A stretch of 64,000 nucleotides of DNA from Ridgeia piscesae (lineage: Eukaryota > Annelida > Polychaeta > Sabellida > Siboglinidae): positions 1-64,000 of the forward strand of contig JAODUO010001071.1 of NCBI GenBank assembly GCA_025642075.2, given 5' to 3'. The notes under the pieces are model-generated. The model was not told the origin of the DNA. It saw only the letters and a list, made by a program, of their open reading frames with translations, and ran no database searches. The number at the start of each line of letters is the position of its first letter. Positions within the stretch are counted from its first letter, which is position 1. Shown piece by piece: positions 24,016-36,000 of this stretch. A program made the translations under genes and the position numbers.

Positions 24016-24640
24016 CATTTAAACAAACACATTATGGAATTAGAGGCATCAGTAATAAATGGTTCTCCAGTTACCTCTCTAATCGTAAACAGTACATTGA
24101 AATGAATGAGTGCAAATCACCAGTGATAAATCCGTAAAATTCCTAGGAATATATATAGATAAACACTTAACATGGAAAGAACACATTAATATAATCAGCT
24201 CGAAAATATCTCGAGCCATTTTTGCAATAAATAGGGTGAAACATATCTTACCACATAAATCACTAAAATCATTATATTATACTCTAATTCACAGTCATAT
24301 AACATATGGTATACAAGCTTGGGGTAACGGAAACACAAAGAAACTAGACATTTTACAAAAACGTGCATTAAGAATAATTAATAAAAAAGGATTTAGGAGT
24401 CATACAGACCTCTTATATGTCTGCAAAAATACTGAAAATCGTAGATGTATTTAAACTGCAGAACTAACTTTTCTTTGAAGCTACCTAAACATAATTTTAC
24501 AAGAATATGGAACAAAATTGATAAACAAATAAGAAATGTTAATCACCGCTTGAAGTTTAAACAAATGTTACGTGTTTTCTATTTAGACACTTACAAAAGT
24601 CTAGTAATATGTTTAAACCCTAGATGTCAAGAATGTAATT
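24016..24640 (+). pseudogene. Continuation of the plus-strand LINE ORF2 after the insertion
   Basis: The host LINE resumes with HYGIRGISNKWFSSYLSNRK at about 24030. It then jumps, within a few bases near 24110, to DKSVKFLGIYIDKHLTWKEH, ISSKISRAIFAINRVKHIL, HSHITYGIQAWGNGNTKK and the tail. The catalytic xADD motif and about 100-150 residues around it are absent, so the relic also has an internal deletion independent of the nested insertion. The 3' UTR continues to an A-rich end near 24950. Confidence 0.82.
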
Positions 24641-25700
24641 AAGTTGCTACATACCATAGTGTTTTATTTCATAGTTATAACATGCACAAGTCATGCTAAA
24701 TCTTGTTTGGATTTGTACATGCTTATCCATGCTTATTACAAAAACATACTTATACTAATTTATATTGTAATTGGTTCAAGAATCTCAGATATCACCAGAA
24801 ACAGTGATAAATTACATACTTGATATATTCATTGTATTAGTACAGTCTTGGTGATGTCTAACAATATGTGTAATTTTGCTTTGAAGTTTTGCTTTTAAAG
24901 TTACTCTTACTCTTTTAAATATAATGAAATAAACATAAAAATAAACTCAACTTGCATTGAAGGTACAGCTGATGGAATACAAATTAGCTATACTTCCCAG
25001 GCAGGCCACCTGGCCTTCAGTGCATGGGCAGTCACAAAATTGAATACAAATTGGCCACGGTTCCTGTAAGGCCACCTAGCCTCCAGAGGTTGGGTCAAGC
25101 CAGGCAGTCCAAAATAAACCAAACTTATTCTTTCTCAGCATATTCAGCCAGACACAGGCAAAATGTGGCCATTTAACTTTTGGGGAGGCTCCGAGATGTG
25201 ACACATTCAATCAAATACAAATTGTAATATATTCACCATAATCACCTATTCAGCATTTTTTCTTGTCATTCCAGGCCAGAAATACAACCACATTGTGTGA
25301 ATGCAGCAGATAATATCAGTAAAGTGTACGAGCAATTAGTCACAGTCCCCTTGGACAATAGAAGGCTGAGTGTCCAGCTAGGCTGGTGCATGGCATGTGG
25401 TGATTCTAGTCGCCTCAATACACGTATACAGATCACTACAGCAAAATGTCTTATTTTAACTGATGTTTGGAGGTGAGAGTAATCATTTTCTGGAGATTTC
25501 AATAACAAATGGAAGGAATAATTATTGAACTATGTTGCTTATGATTTTGTATAGTTAAATTTCACGATATCTTCTTTTACTGATTTAACATTATTTGCTT
25601 TGGAGAAACGTGTAGATCTTTCAAAAACATGCTGATCCATTGCACTGTCACAAAGTCAACAGACATTCCTAGTTTACATATACATGTTTTAATGAAAGAA
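24641..25700. other. LINE 3' end and intergenic DNA
   Basis: The first part to about 24950 is AT-rich and probably LINE 3' UTR. Two similar segments (about 24970-25030 and 25035-25100) contain AATACAAATT(A/G)GC, a CAGGCCACCT/AAGGCCACCT block and CAG-rich parts, a weak tandem duplication. No gene is supported. Confidence 0.5.
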
Positions 25701-25703
25701 CTT

Positions 25704-25709
25704 TTTAAT
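25704..25709 (-). terminator. MED8: Possible MED8 polyadenylation signal ATTAAA
   Basis: ATTAAA on the minus strand lies 150 bp after the MED8 stop codon. It is a common variant signal; a second copy is a few bases further on. No AATAAA is closer. Confidence 0.35.
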
Positions 25710-25858
25710 ACATAATTGTAAGAAATTAAGTTCTCAAAATGTACGACTGAAATTTGACAGGTGACAACTGACAAGTACAGTCGTTCATTCTGAAGACACG
25801 AATACAGCAGTACTAAATGAACGATTCCACGGAGTCTGTGAACAAGCTGGAGGCTGTG

Positions 25859-25950
25859 TCAATGTCGATTGTAGGGATGGGCATTTGGTGCTGACTTGAT
25901 GTTCGTCTTCACGGTACTCGGAGGTTTGTTGATATGAACGCTGCCACCAC
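25859..25950 (-). CDS. MED8: MED8 exon 7 and stop (residues 220-249)
   Basis: TATTGCAG acceptor. It reads GGSVHINKPP, then VKTNIKSAPNAHPYNR and a short RH tail before TGA. The conserved C terminus fixes the frame, which is not the longest open frame at this place. Confidence 0.95.
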
Positions 25951-28900
25951 CTGCAATAAAAGAAATTGTAATGAAGTAATTTCATGTTCTGTCATGCATT
26001 TTCCCTACAAAGTGAACATTTATGTGTCTTACTTGTTTTAGCGACATTAGCCTAGACTGATTTTAGCCAAAATCCCCATTACTTGCATGCAGTTAACTTT
26101 GTAAACACTTTTTACAGTAACGTTATGAATTAAGACTTAACATTAGTTTATTCAGCAATGTAACATCTGATTAACAGCCGCAAGTTATTTTGGTACATGT
26201 ACACAAATTGGATCAGTTTGAAGCTTATTGGAAAGCAGGTTCCATATACATCTTGACATTTGAAATTTAAGGCTATTCAAGACATTTCAAGGCTATTTGG
26301 AAAAGAAATTCAAGACTGTTTTAACGACATATGTACTTTTAAGTGCAGTAAACTGACATTACATTAATTTACTCGACTAAGAAAACAATGGCACCGACCA
26401 CAATGAAATGTCCATTGCCCAATGTGCACGGGTAATTTTTTGGCATAGGCTTTTCCTTTTTTGGTTGTTATTCGTCACAACAATTGAGTCAAAACAATAT
26501 TTTACTGACCACAATTAAATTCAAGACTTTTCAAGACTACTTTGTGTAAAATTCAAGGATTTCAAGTCCTTGAATTTGGTCCAATCAAATTCAAGGCTTT
26601 TCAAGACTTTCAAGGCCCCGTACGGACCATGGGAAACAAATAACAATATTGCATGCAGGAATCATGCATTGTGTTATGCATCAATTTCTATAAAAAAGAA
26701 TTACTACAATCTAACGTTATGTATTTGACCAAGTAACAATAAACCATAACCTCTTTTTGTGTTTCAAATAACAACAAAGTCTGCCAGTAAAATAATCTGT
26801 ATCACTCCATCCACCCAACATATAATATCATTTTTTACACCACCCAAACAACATTTTTTTAGCCGATCTCAACAAATATGTTTAACCTTTGCTGTTGTGC
26901 AGTATTTAGAACCAATCTCGATTATTACACATCAGTCAAAAATAGGTATAAACTGTAATAATCAGAACATTGTTAATTCCAGATGTTTTCTGCAAAGAGT
27001 GTACACTGTTTTGCCATCCAAAACTTGTTTTAAATATTGACAAATGGAAACAGCAATATTTTATATAATTTACAAACAGTTGTACGAGGTATATTTTCTA
27101 TGCTGCATTTCCTCTGGATAAAATTCGATATCGCCATAACTGGTGAGATGACTGAACAGAACCACTCTTCCCTAATCCCAGTGGCATGCAGCTCAACACT
27201 TGGTGTGAGAAAGTGAAAACACACTGCAGAGTATCCGTGTGTCTCGGCCAACGATAGTGGGAATAACCCTCCAGGGTCGACATGCCACCGGGATACCGAA
27301 GAAGGAAACGTGGAAACAGACTCACCCAAATAGCAGTTTGCAGCCTGATAAAACCCTGTGGGAACCAGATAGCAAATAACACACAGCAAACCAACCAAAG
27401 GCAGCGCTGCAGATTAGAGCTATTTGAAACACACTCACCCGAATACCGGTTGCCACCGTGATGTCCTAGAGGAATTAGACGGCATGTAACAAACAGCAAG
27501 GCAACTACTGGCAACATTGCAGATTAGTGCAACTAGAGGGCTGTTCCACAGCTGTTCACCACGCTCATGCTGGAAGGAGCGGCCATTTTGTTTCACGGAC
27601 TACACACGTAACTAACGACCAATGCAACCACTGTGGTTAACAACTGATCTCAACATAGCAAAACTAATTTAGAACATACTTATTTCTTTTAAATATCTTG
27701 AGTTGTTCTTATATTAAAAAGAGATGCTGAAGTTTCCAGATTTGTATGTACCATTGGTGGCAACACTGCACATTGCTTCCATGATAACTATTGTACCAAT
27801 TAACATTTATTTAGATTCATTCTACATTAACATTGTTTTTTATTTGAGCCTATTTGGTAAAACAGATTTTACTACATTACAATGTTAAATAAGTTACTAT
27901 TCAAATTTTTTTGTCAGATGCAGCATTTACTTAACATTTTGAATAATTACCTATAAAATGTTATTGCTTAATAGTAATATGTCTACAGTTTTGTAACATT
28001 ACGGAATACACATGCATTATCTATGCATGTAGCACAAATGCTTCTATAACAAAGGAAAACATAACAGACAGATAACTAATTGTTGTACTTGCAACATATT
28101 CTGAACAAATCGCTCCTGTCCATTAATGTTGGTACAAAACAATAATAGTGACATAGAAGTCATATTGTCATAATGTTTTGGCTTTACCTAGAGATTACAA
28201 TTAATGATCTAACATATTACTCATGGCCATGTGGCTTGTGAAAAGGTGTATTAAAATATTGTAAAATACAAAATCTACAAACTAGTTTGGAACAGCCCTG
28301 AACTACCAGTACATGACAGCACAACAAATGACACAGAGAGAAACAAAAGGCCACGTATGGTTCTATACACCTAAGAGTTGATTCAATCTAACCATTTGCA
28401 ATTACAATCAACAAATCACATCTACATTTAATCAAAATTCTGTTTTCAAAATGGGAGATTCTGATTAAATGTCACAGTTCCTGATGCCTGCCATTTTAAG
28501 ATGTTCTCTGCTGAGCTTCTGTGGAACTGAATGCCCCATCAGCTCAATGTGCATATACCTATGCCAACTCATTCTGTTCTCTTCTATCCAGGGTTTCAGT
28601 TGTGACAACTGTCTAAATGCTACTCAGTACACCAGAAAGACATTAATTAGTTATAATTAAAGTGCTAAAACAAATCTGTTGTTGCAAAGTAGAGTAATAT
28701 TCAAAAGTTGGGGATTGACGGATCAGGAAAAGCAGGCTTTCTAAATCAATGGCAATGTCTATGGAATTTACATTATGATTAATATGATGTGTCGTCATCA
28801 AAGGATAATATACCTGATTGTACTTGCTAATGGATAGACCTTAATAACTCTCTTAGATGTAAATATCCAAAATGTGCCTCTTGTTTCTCTTTAATTCGCC

Positions 28901-30361
28901 AACTACAATTATGTATATCACTGTCACAAATAATACATAATTGTACGACTGAACTGGACATGCAAAATTGTACACAACGTAATTAAGTAATGCATACTCT
29001 GTGAGCTGGAATGTTGAGATTTATGATCAGACGAGTGTTGACCCTGGCCCGTAGAATCTTGCCTTCTTGACGACTTCAGATTTTTCCCGAAGGAGATTGC
29101 GGCGATCACAGCATTGGTGTCGGAGAGAGAAGATGTTGTTGGCTGAGAAGATCTTTGATCTAGAAACATTGGTGTTAGTGTTACACACATTCATAGTGCT
29201 TAGTGGTGTGACTACATGTATTGCACGTAGTTACAGTCAACTTCTTGCAGTAACAACCATCAGAATAGTCAATTTGCAATCATTTAATTAACAGTTTATA
29301 ATTACAGGAAATGAAAATTCAATGATCATTTAGCAAAATAAACAACAAAACTGCTTCTGTCCGGTAGATACTCTTTAATCTAAATAAGTAAGCAATTTAT
29401 TATCAACAACAACAAAATACATGTGTACATCATCCCATTTTAAAAATACAACACATTCAATGTAAACAAAAATAACATTAATCACAAGTGTTGTCATGGG
29501 TCATTGTTTTAACAATTTTTTTAAAATTAAACTGCTCAAAAGAAGACACAACTGCTGCTACACTACACACACACAGCTACATTTGATGATATGTTTGATG
29601 CACTCACTCATCTCGCCTTCCCACTCCACACGCTTCGAATTGATGATTTCAATCATGTTCATCGAGATCTTGTTGAGAGTGGTAATTTGTTTCTGAAAGG
29701 TAGTACAAAAATTCTATGTCGACTGTGAATTACAAACTAAGAGACAATAAGTTTACATACAATTGACCAGTGACTTTGTCAAGCCTAGAACACATAGATG
29801 CTGTATATGACTTTACCAATATATTATACAAGACACCCCCAGTAACTGACAAAACATCGCAAGACATTGAATAAAGTACTGTGGATAACACTCAGACAAT
29901 TACAACCACAGAATCATATGAAAAGCCAGAATCTCTAAAAAAATTGCACTGAATTGGTAAGCGGTTAATTCAGAGGTATTAATTATATTATTATGTCTGC
30001 TAACCTGCAACATTTCGGGTGTCGTCTGGTTAGCACGTGTTTGGAACTGCATCATTTTGTCGTCAACTTCTGGATCAGGTTTTGTTCTGAGGTAGTCTGG
30101 GACAACTTCATGGTTGAACGCCATCACTCGACCCTCTGTTACTTTCTGTTCAAACACAAAATTTCGCTATTAGTTACTTGATAACAATACATCTTGTTTG
30201 ATATAGCACCTGCTCCAAAATTTACATGAGATCAACTTTCATGAGATACTAATTGTGGTTTACAGAGTAATCATTAAATAAACAACAGTAATATTCATTT
30301 TGATATGCATCCTCCTAGTCAAAAATAGTACCCGTAGAGATGTGTAATATATATTATATAT

Positions 30362-30414
<53 letters not shown>

Positions 30415-32895
30415 TCAAATAACAAAATTTGTATTGTAATCAAATTAAAAGAATAGAAAAAAACACACTCATTAATTTGAAATGCTCTCTATGTTACTTT
30501 CAAATGTCTCTGTGGACTGCATGTTCCATCTGGTATCTTATCTCCTGCTCGAACTGTACTTGTAAATTACCTCGAGCTCAGCATCTCTCTCCGGAGAGAG
30601 GCTAAGTGGAAGCAGTACATAGCCTCTCAGCTGGGGGATCCTGTCACTTTTTATTAGACGTGTCAGCATGCTGATCTGACTGGACAACAGGGCAAAGTTG
30701 TCCAGCACCGTTGGCCTGTAATCAAAACAAAATATAAACTAGCAGGGAAATTACTCTGCAAATATACTCAACAGAAACTATTACAGTAAACTCTAAGATA
30801 ATAAAATTCGCAAAGTTTTTTGTTCCAAACACAGGACCCGCTACATCTGCACAATAATGATGATGACAAAACTAGATGGAGCAAGAATATACAAGTCCTG
30901 TGTTCAACATTTTATGAAAAATTTAATACTCTGTATATCATACTTACCAATTTAATGTCTCATATTCTTGCTCCAACTTCAGGAGAAAGGAAATGATGGT
31001 ATTCTTGATTTCTTGAACTCGTTGAAACAATGATTCCAATGTCGTTTCTTGAATCTTCTCTTCTTTCTGTGTCAGGCATCACACAAAGAATTAAAGGCTG
31101 AAAACTAGTGTTTCCAGGTTAAATAAGTGTATTTTACTCTGCTAGGTTTATATGAAATTGATGTGGAATAGTTGGGTGCAGTACACGAACATAATAAAAT
31201 ATATATAGCAGTTCTCTTCAAGTTAATGGTAGTTTCTGATGATATTTGATAGGTATAATTTTTATTTATTTATTAGTGTGACAAGTTCCCTTCAAATTAT
31301 TATACTCACACGTATGATAAAAAAGTAGCAAATACAAAAAGTCGCTGTAGCGGTTACATTCATGCCCCTGATTCAGTCCATCTAAGGGTAAAGATTTGTT
31401 ACAAAAACTGGTGGTTTGTGGGTCAAAACATCTGGAACACAAGTAGGTAACATGACCTAGTCTAGCCTAAGCAAATGTTTTCCATTAAAATTGTACACTG
31501 ATTATTCTGGCATTGGGAGATTAGATAATGAGATTCCAGCTCAGTGAATTTATGAGTTTTTTCATGGGATCTTTCACTTCCTCTGTCATTTATGTGATAG
31601 AAGAGACCAATAGCTTAGAGGTTTTCTCATGAAAGACAAATGCAGTGTAACACAAATTAAACTGCATCCACATTCCAACCCCTATTACCCGGGAAGCTGT
31701 TTTAGCACATGACAGTCTTAACCCATAGCCTGAACCATCTGTTTCTGCAACTTGTGAACCATGAATGAAATGTTTATGATCACTTTCATGGGTTGAATCA
31801 ACCAATACTGTAATAGGCACCGACTGGCTGTAAATTGTTTCATTAGTTATATAGCTCTAGCATTGTAAGCACTTTTTCATTAGTTATCGCTAATATTATA
31901 ATTACCTATGTACATTCAGTTCCTGAAGAAGACCGCCGATGGTGGTCGAAACGTAAGTAAGTAGAACATTGCTAGTTGTGTAATTATGAAATTTTTTTGG
32001 AATAATATACTACCAACTTGATGGATATTTTCACAAACATAAATAATATGATATTAGACCACTGTTTCTACGCGCTTGCATATATGTGGTTTTATGTAAT
32101 TACTCCACAACGAGGGGTCCCGGATAATTCAGTCCACCACGACAGACGATTCGGCCCAGGACGATTCGGCCCACTCCAACCTACTCAGACAGATAATTCG
32201 GCGCACCTCATTAAAACTCAGGGGTGCCGTGACGGATGATTCGGCCCACTGCACACGAGCAGCAGAAATCTTAGGATGGACAACTCAGCCAACATTTTGT
32301 TGGATGGAAAACCGTTGCATATACGCAGACCATTCAAAATGCCCCAATGGGCCAAATCATCCGCCTCCCACAAAGAGTATGGAGTACGTCATGGACTGTT
32401 CTTAGATTTCTGCTTTGTATTCCCGCTCTACTGCGAAATGAAACATCTGATGTTGTGAATCGGGCCAAACCACACTTGAACTAGTGCGTGATGCCCCAGT
32501 AGGGGTTTTGCACTACAACATAACAGAAAATCAGCATGAGACGAGTGGAGTCACCTGGGCCTAACCATCTGTCTGTGTGGACTGAACGGCGTCATGGCCT
32601 CATCCAGCCGAAACATCTGGACCGGAACCCATGATCTGAACCATACCACCATACTAATTCTATCACAGATGATCCCAAACAATTCATCTCTGTAAATACC
32701 GGAATTATGTGAAACATGATGAGCGATAATAAGGGTTGTTTGTATAATTTGTGTTGTGTCAGGTTTATACGAATATCCAATACTTGTACGGCCTTTGTAA
32801 TGCAATCAGTTAATACGAAAGAATGTACGATTTGTTATCTAGCATCCAGAAAGTAACACACTTCTGTAATATAATGGATAAACATTTACCTGCAT
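25859..32895 (-). CDS. MED8: MED8, Mediator head-module subunit 8 (complete, 7 coding exons)
   Basis: Coding exons are 32895-32890, 31066-30948, 30715-30571, 30145-30005, 29692-29608, 29159-28998 and 25950-25859 (750 nt, 249 residues plus stop). Every junction is GT-AG and every phase fits. The protein begins MQKEEKIQETTLESLF and has the helical N-terminal part (KLEQEYETLNWPTVLDNFAL), the family's conserved centre (TEGRV, NHEVVPDYLRTKPDPEV), DTNAVIAAISFGKNL, and the C-terminal VKTNIKSAPNAHPYNR block. All of these match human MED8 (268 residues) in order. MED8 is a nuclear scaffold of the Mediator head; it contacts MED18/MED20 and TBP and couples activators to RNA polymerase II. It is transcribed divergently from SZT2 across a 75-bp gap. 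The 3-kb last intron holds most repeats. Identification rests on recalled homology and is strong. Confidence 0.96.
26250..26640. mobile_element. TTCAAGAC-rich transposon relic in MED8 intron 6
   Basis: Many copies of TTCAAGGCT/TTCAAGACTTT occur, and the stretch ends CCCCGTACGGACCATGGGAAA. This style of sequence is common in animal DNA-transposon relics, but the left end and superfamily are not determined. Confidence 0.4.
27326..27532. repeat. Diverged 107-bp tandem duplication in MED8 intron 6
   Basis: Copy A (27326-27425) and copy B (27433-27532) both begin ACTCACCC(A/G)AATA and end CAGATTAG(A/T)GC. On the minus strand each ends with a GGTGAGT donor-like site, and copy B contains an ATG and a hydrophobic run (MLPVVALLFVTC). 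Whether an exon is used here is unclear. Confidence 0.6.
28998..29159 (-). CDS. MED8: MED8 exon 6 (residues 166-219)
   Basis: TTTCTAG acceptor and GTATGC donor. It encodes a Ser/Gln-rich linker around the conserved DTNAVIAAISFGKNL box. The low-complexity SSDHKSQHSSSQ tail is shorter than the human one. Confidence 0.94.
29608..29692 (-). CDS. MED8: MED8 exon 5 (residues 138-165)
   Basis: CCTTTCAG acceptor and GTGAGT donor. It encodes the coiled-coil helix KQITTLNKISMNMIEIINSK. Confidence 0.95.
30005..30145 (-). CDS. MED8: MED8 exon 4 (residues 91-137)
   Basis: TTGAACAG acceptor, GTTAGC donor, phase 0 at both ends. It holds the most conserved stretch of the family, HEVVPDYLRTKPDPEV. Confidence 0.97.
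30349..30409. repeat. (TA)n microsatellite in MED8 intron 3
   Basis: Imperfect at the left, then pure AT repeats. Confidence 0.97.
30571..30715 (-). CDS. MED8: MED8 exon 3 (residues 42-90)
   Basis: ATTACAG acceptor and GTAATT donor. It encodes PTVLDNFALLSSQISMLTRL and YVLLPLSLSPERD, which align with the human Ser-rich VLSPDRDEDL region. Confidence 0.96.
30948..31066 (-). CDS. MED8: MED8 exon 2 (residues 3-41)
   Basis: GTGTCAG-like acceptor (ACACAG) and GTAAGT donor. It encodes the first amphipathic helix region with EIKNTIISFLLKLEQEYETL and ends after two bases of the Trp codon. Confidence 0.95.
31907..31955 (+). ncRNA. Hammerhead-ribozyme-like motif, probable Penelope-like element remnant
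   Basis: CTGAAGA is followed by a 7-bp stem (GACCGCC/GGTGGTC with one G-U pair, loop GAT) and GAAACGTA. An upstream TATGTA can pair with the final ACGTA to give a short stem III. Penelope-like retroelements and their solo ends often carry minimal hammerheads of this form. The extra A before stem II and a poor stem I suggest a decayed copy. It lies in MED8 intron 1, on the opposite strand to that gene. Confidence 0.4.
32105..32360. mobile_element. GATTCGGCCCA-rich repetitive segment
   Basis: At least five copies of a (GA)CGATTCGGCCCA-like motif (ATAATTCAGTCCA, ACGATTCGGCCCA twice, ATAATTCGGCGCA, ATGATTCGGCCCA) occur within 150 bp. Probably a transposon end or satellite relic in MED8 intron 1. 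Confidence 0.5.
32890..32895 (-). CDS. MED8: MED8 exon 1 coding part (Met-Gln)
   Basis: Only ATG-CAG before a GTAAAT donor. Human MED8 also starts Met-Gln before a charged EEK stretch, which here begins exon 2. This micro-coding exon cannot be found by open-frame length and is fixed by phase, homology and the donor. Confidence 0.88.
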
Positions 32896-32970
32896 TTTTT
32901 TACGATTTATCTGCCCGGAAGTAAATAATATTGAGCATGCGTATTGCCACCATAAAGACAGCGCGAAGAA
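32896..32970. promoter_or_regulatory. Shared divergent MED8/SZT2 promoter core
   Basis: Only 75 bp lie between the MED8 ATG (32895) and the SZT2 ATG (32971), so both 5' UTRs must be very short or the transcripts overlap. No TATA box is present. The sequence includes CTGCCCGGAAGTAAA, whose CCGGAAGT core is a classic ETS/GABP site typical of bidirectional promoters of housekeeping genes. Confidence 0.85.
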
Positions 32971-33024
32971 ATGGCCGAGGAGTTACCACAGAATGACAGA
33001 TCGGCGAACAACACCGAAAAAGAG
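32971..33024 (+). CDS. SZT2: SZT2 exon 1 (residues 1-18)
   Basis: MAEELPQNDRSANNTEKE, then a GTATAA donor, phase 0. It starts Met-Ala-x-Glu like the human protein. The context GAAGAAATGG is a good Kozak site. Confidence 0.88.
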
Positions 33025-36000
33025 GTATAACAACCCATGCGATTTACTTAACTACTTATGCATTTAATAAAACAGCATTTTTATGGTACTTTTAGCACAC
33101 ATATCGTTGTATAACTGTTACTGTTAGTGGATGACACACAGGTTTAGCCTCCGCCCTCCTCCAGGCTCCAGCATCCTCCGCTTGCTGTAATGTAGTTCAC
33201 TTCAACTCATTGAAATGAAGTTTACAACCACTCGGCCAAAATTGAAGCATATTCTGGGATTGTTCCTAAACCCAGCTAGATATTTGTCTTGTTTTCTCGA
33301 TAATTACAGCGTGTAATTAACTAGGAAGTAAATCACCACACCATAACACATGTGACTGTGCAGTTGACAATCTCAAATTGTCACACATTATAAATAAATC
33401 TGCGGGTACAACTTGGCAATCTTCTACAACTTGCTCTTTGTGTTGGCCCGTAGTCAAGTGTACGTGGTATAGTTGGGTGAGCTCAAATTAATAAATAGGC
33501 CCTATTAGTATTATACAATAAGATTTTCAGGTAAAATTATTAACTTCCAAACATTGCATGCAAAGCCCCCCCACACAAAAACAATAAGGCAATAAACCCT
33601 ATATTCTGTTAGCCCAATGCAATTTTTAATTGTTACAAACTGCACTGCCTGTACAGGCAAAACAAGATATGTCTAAATGTTATATATGATCCAAACCCAG
33701 CTTTATGATGACAACTAACAAAGTGAAGACATTATGTTTAAACTTGAATCACTGTAAGGCGACAGCGAATAATACAAATTCATAGACTAGTTTAGTGCGA
33801 TTGAATATCAGACGTCATCAAATTATGATCACAGAGAGAAGTATTCAGATTTACTTGTAAAATACTCGCAAAGTATTCATAAAAGCTTAGAACATAGAGG
33901 ACATGTAGGAGTATAAAATGATGATCAATAATTGGTATGAATATGTCTAGAAGTATCAATATTTAAGATATCTGTAGACACATAGTGAGTACATTCACCC
34001 CAAGAATTGACATCCTGACCCAATTGTTTTATTTACCAATTTATATGATGTTTATCATATGCTTATATGGCCTGTATACATTAACATGATGTTTGCTATA
34101 GATCTATAATTACAGTTTAATGTGGTCATATCCATAATCATACTCCGTATTTATTTACTAATCACCACCACCAGAGTCCATTGATGATCACAAGATCAAA
34201 GTCAGCATTTTCTTTGTTTTCATAGTATCCATTTTAAAATGTTGTGATTAATAAATGTTGTTGTTGATTGGTTGACTTAATTCTGATAATGTTTTATCTT
34301 TTCAATTACACAAAGTCACAAAGAGAAAGACTCAAGTTTTATGTGAAATATGTTCAACAATTACAGCATGACAAACCTGGTGTATTTTCTTAACATTACT
34401 CCATTGAGGTTTATCAAAACTTCTATGCCTGCTATTGCCTGGTTCAGGTTGAGAAACCTCACTTTACAGAAATATGTAACCAGTAAGTATATCAATGCGA
34501 AGGTGGAGCAATTCTGTGGTAATTTTGATGAATGGACTGCATACATTTTTGACAATTACATTTGCAACTTTACACCAATAGCCAAAGTAGAGTTGCATTA
34601 ATTCTGCTATCTGACGATAAAACTCTCCCGTATATGACTTTCAACAAACTGATTATAATTATGTTCGATCAGTTTGGGCAAACCTATGATTGATTGCGAA
34701 ATTCAAGTTCTGATAAAATATCTCCAGAATCCATATTTAAATCTCTTAGTTGTAAAGCTGCACTCTTGATGCTTAAATGGTTGGTATATGAACGCATAAA
34801 TGTAATGTATGTCTTGCTCTTGACCATGCACATGCACATGCTCATGCCGCTATACTGGAGTTAACTGTTAGTTATTGAACTTATTGCACTTTATGCAGCG
34901 ACCGTAGCTCACTGATAGTCTTAAACTATTGTTGGCAGATTTCTTAATCCATTTGCGATGTATTCATACAGCACTTTGCCTTGCATTGTGACCCTGATGC
35001 AGTGTGGGTCATGCTGATCTCATGCATGTCTTTAAAATGTGCTGTTATTTGTGTCATTGACCTCAGTGATCTTGGGACCGTTTCATTAACGTACTCATAA
35101 GCCTGATTTTCCACTTTATAATTGATTTTGTTCCCTTCCTATGTACTGGAACCTGTCACCAGCAGGATTTGCCATTCGGACACGGGACACCTGCTGGTGT
35201 GTGATGAAAGTACTGGCCTAATTGTTGCATTTTGAAAATGCTAATTGAATAAAAAAACGTAATCTGTTTAAAGATGGATTTTGTAATGATCTCACATCTT
35301 AGTAAAATCACCTCTGGGGACCATTTCACGATGATAACAAATTCATCATTATTTTTTTTTTTTAAATTAAATGAGTTTCTCAAAATGCAAGCATCCAGTG
35401 CAGTATTACTGTGGACACTATTTCCATGACACACCAGTGACAATGTCCTGCTGGCGCGTCACGGTGTTGAGAATTTTCAGGTATTCAAGATCACTGTTAA
35501 GGATCAAAATTGATTTTAAATTGCAAAATCTGGTTTAGGAGTTCTTAACAATGTTAGTGAAACGGTCCCCTGGTATATTGTAAATAGTTGCTGGAGAGTT
35601 TGTTTGCTCAAAATATGTAACACTATTTGACATGTGCTCAGCTTATTTTGACTGGCCTGAAACACTCAGACGTTGGCTCAAATATTTGTTCTCCAGACAG
35701 CTCCACGAATGCTAAGACCAGTCACATACTGACTGTCAGAACTTGGTATTCAAATGTTTATTTTAGTTTTTGCTGCACGCTTTTGAACTTTGGTCTTTTT
35801 GTTCACAGGCCATGAATTAGAAGTTTTGTTTCTGCACATTTTATGGAAACAAAATATGTCTATGATAAAACTCTGATAGTTAATAATCATACAGATTTAT
35901 TATTCATGACTTATTGAAATATGAATATTTAGAGGCATAATTACTATAAACATGCAATATTAAAATACTAGTAGCTGTAATAAATTAATAGTTAACTAAA

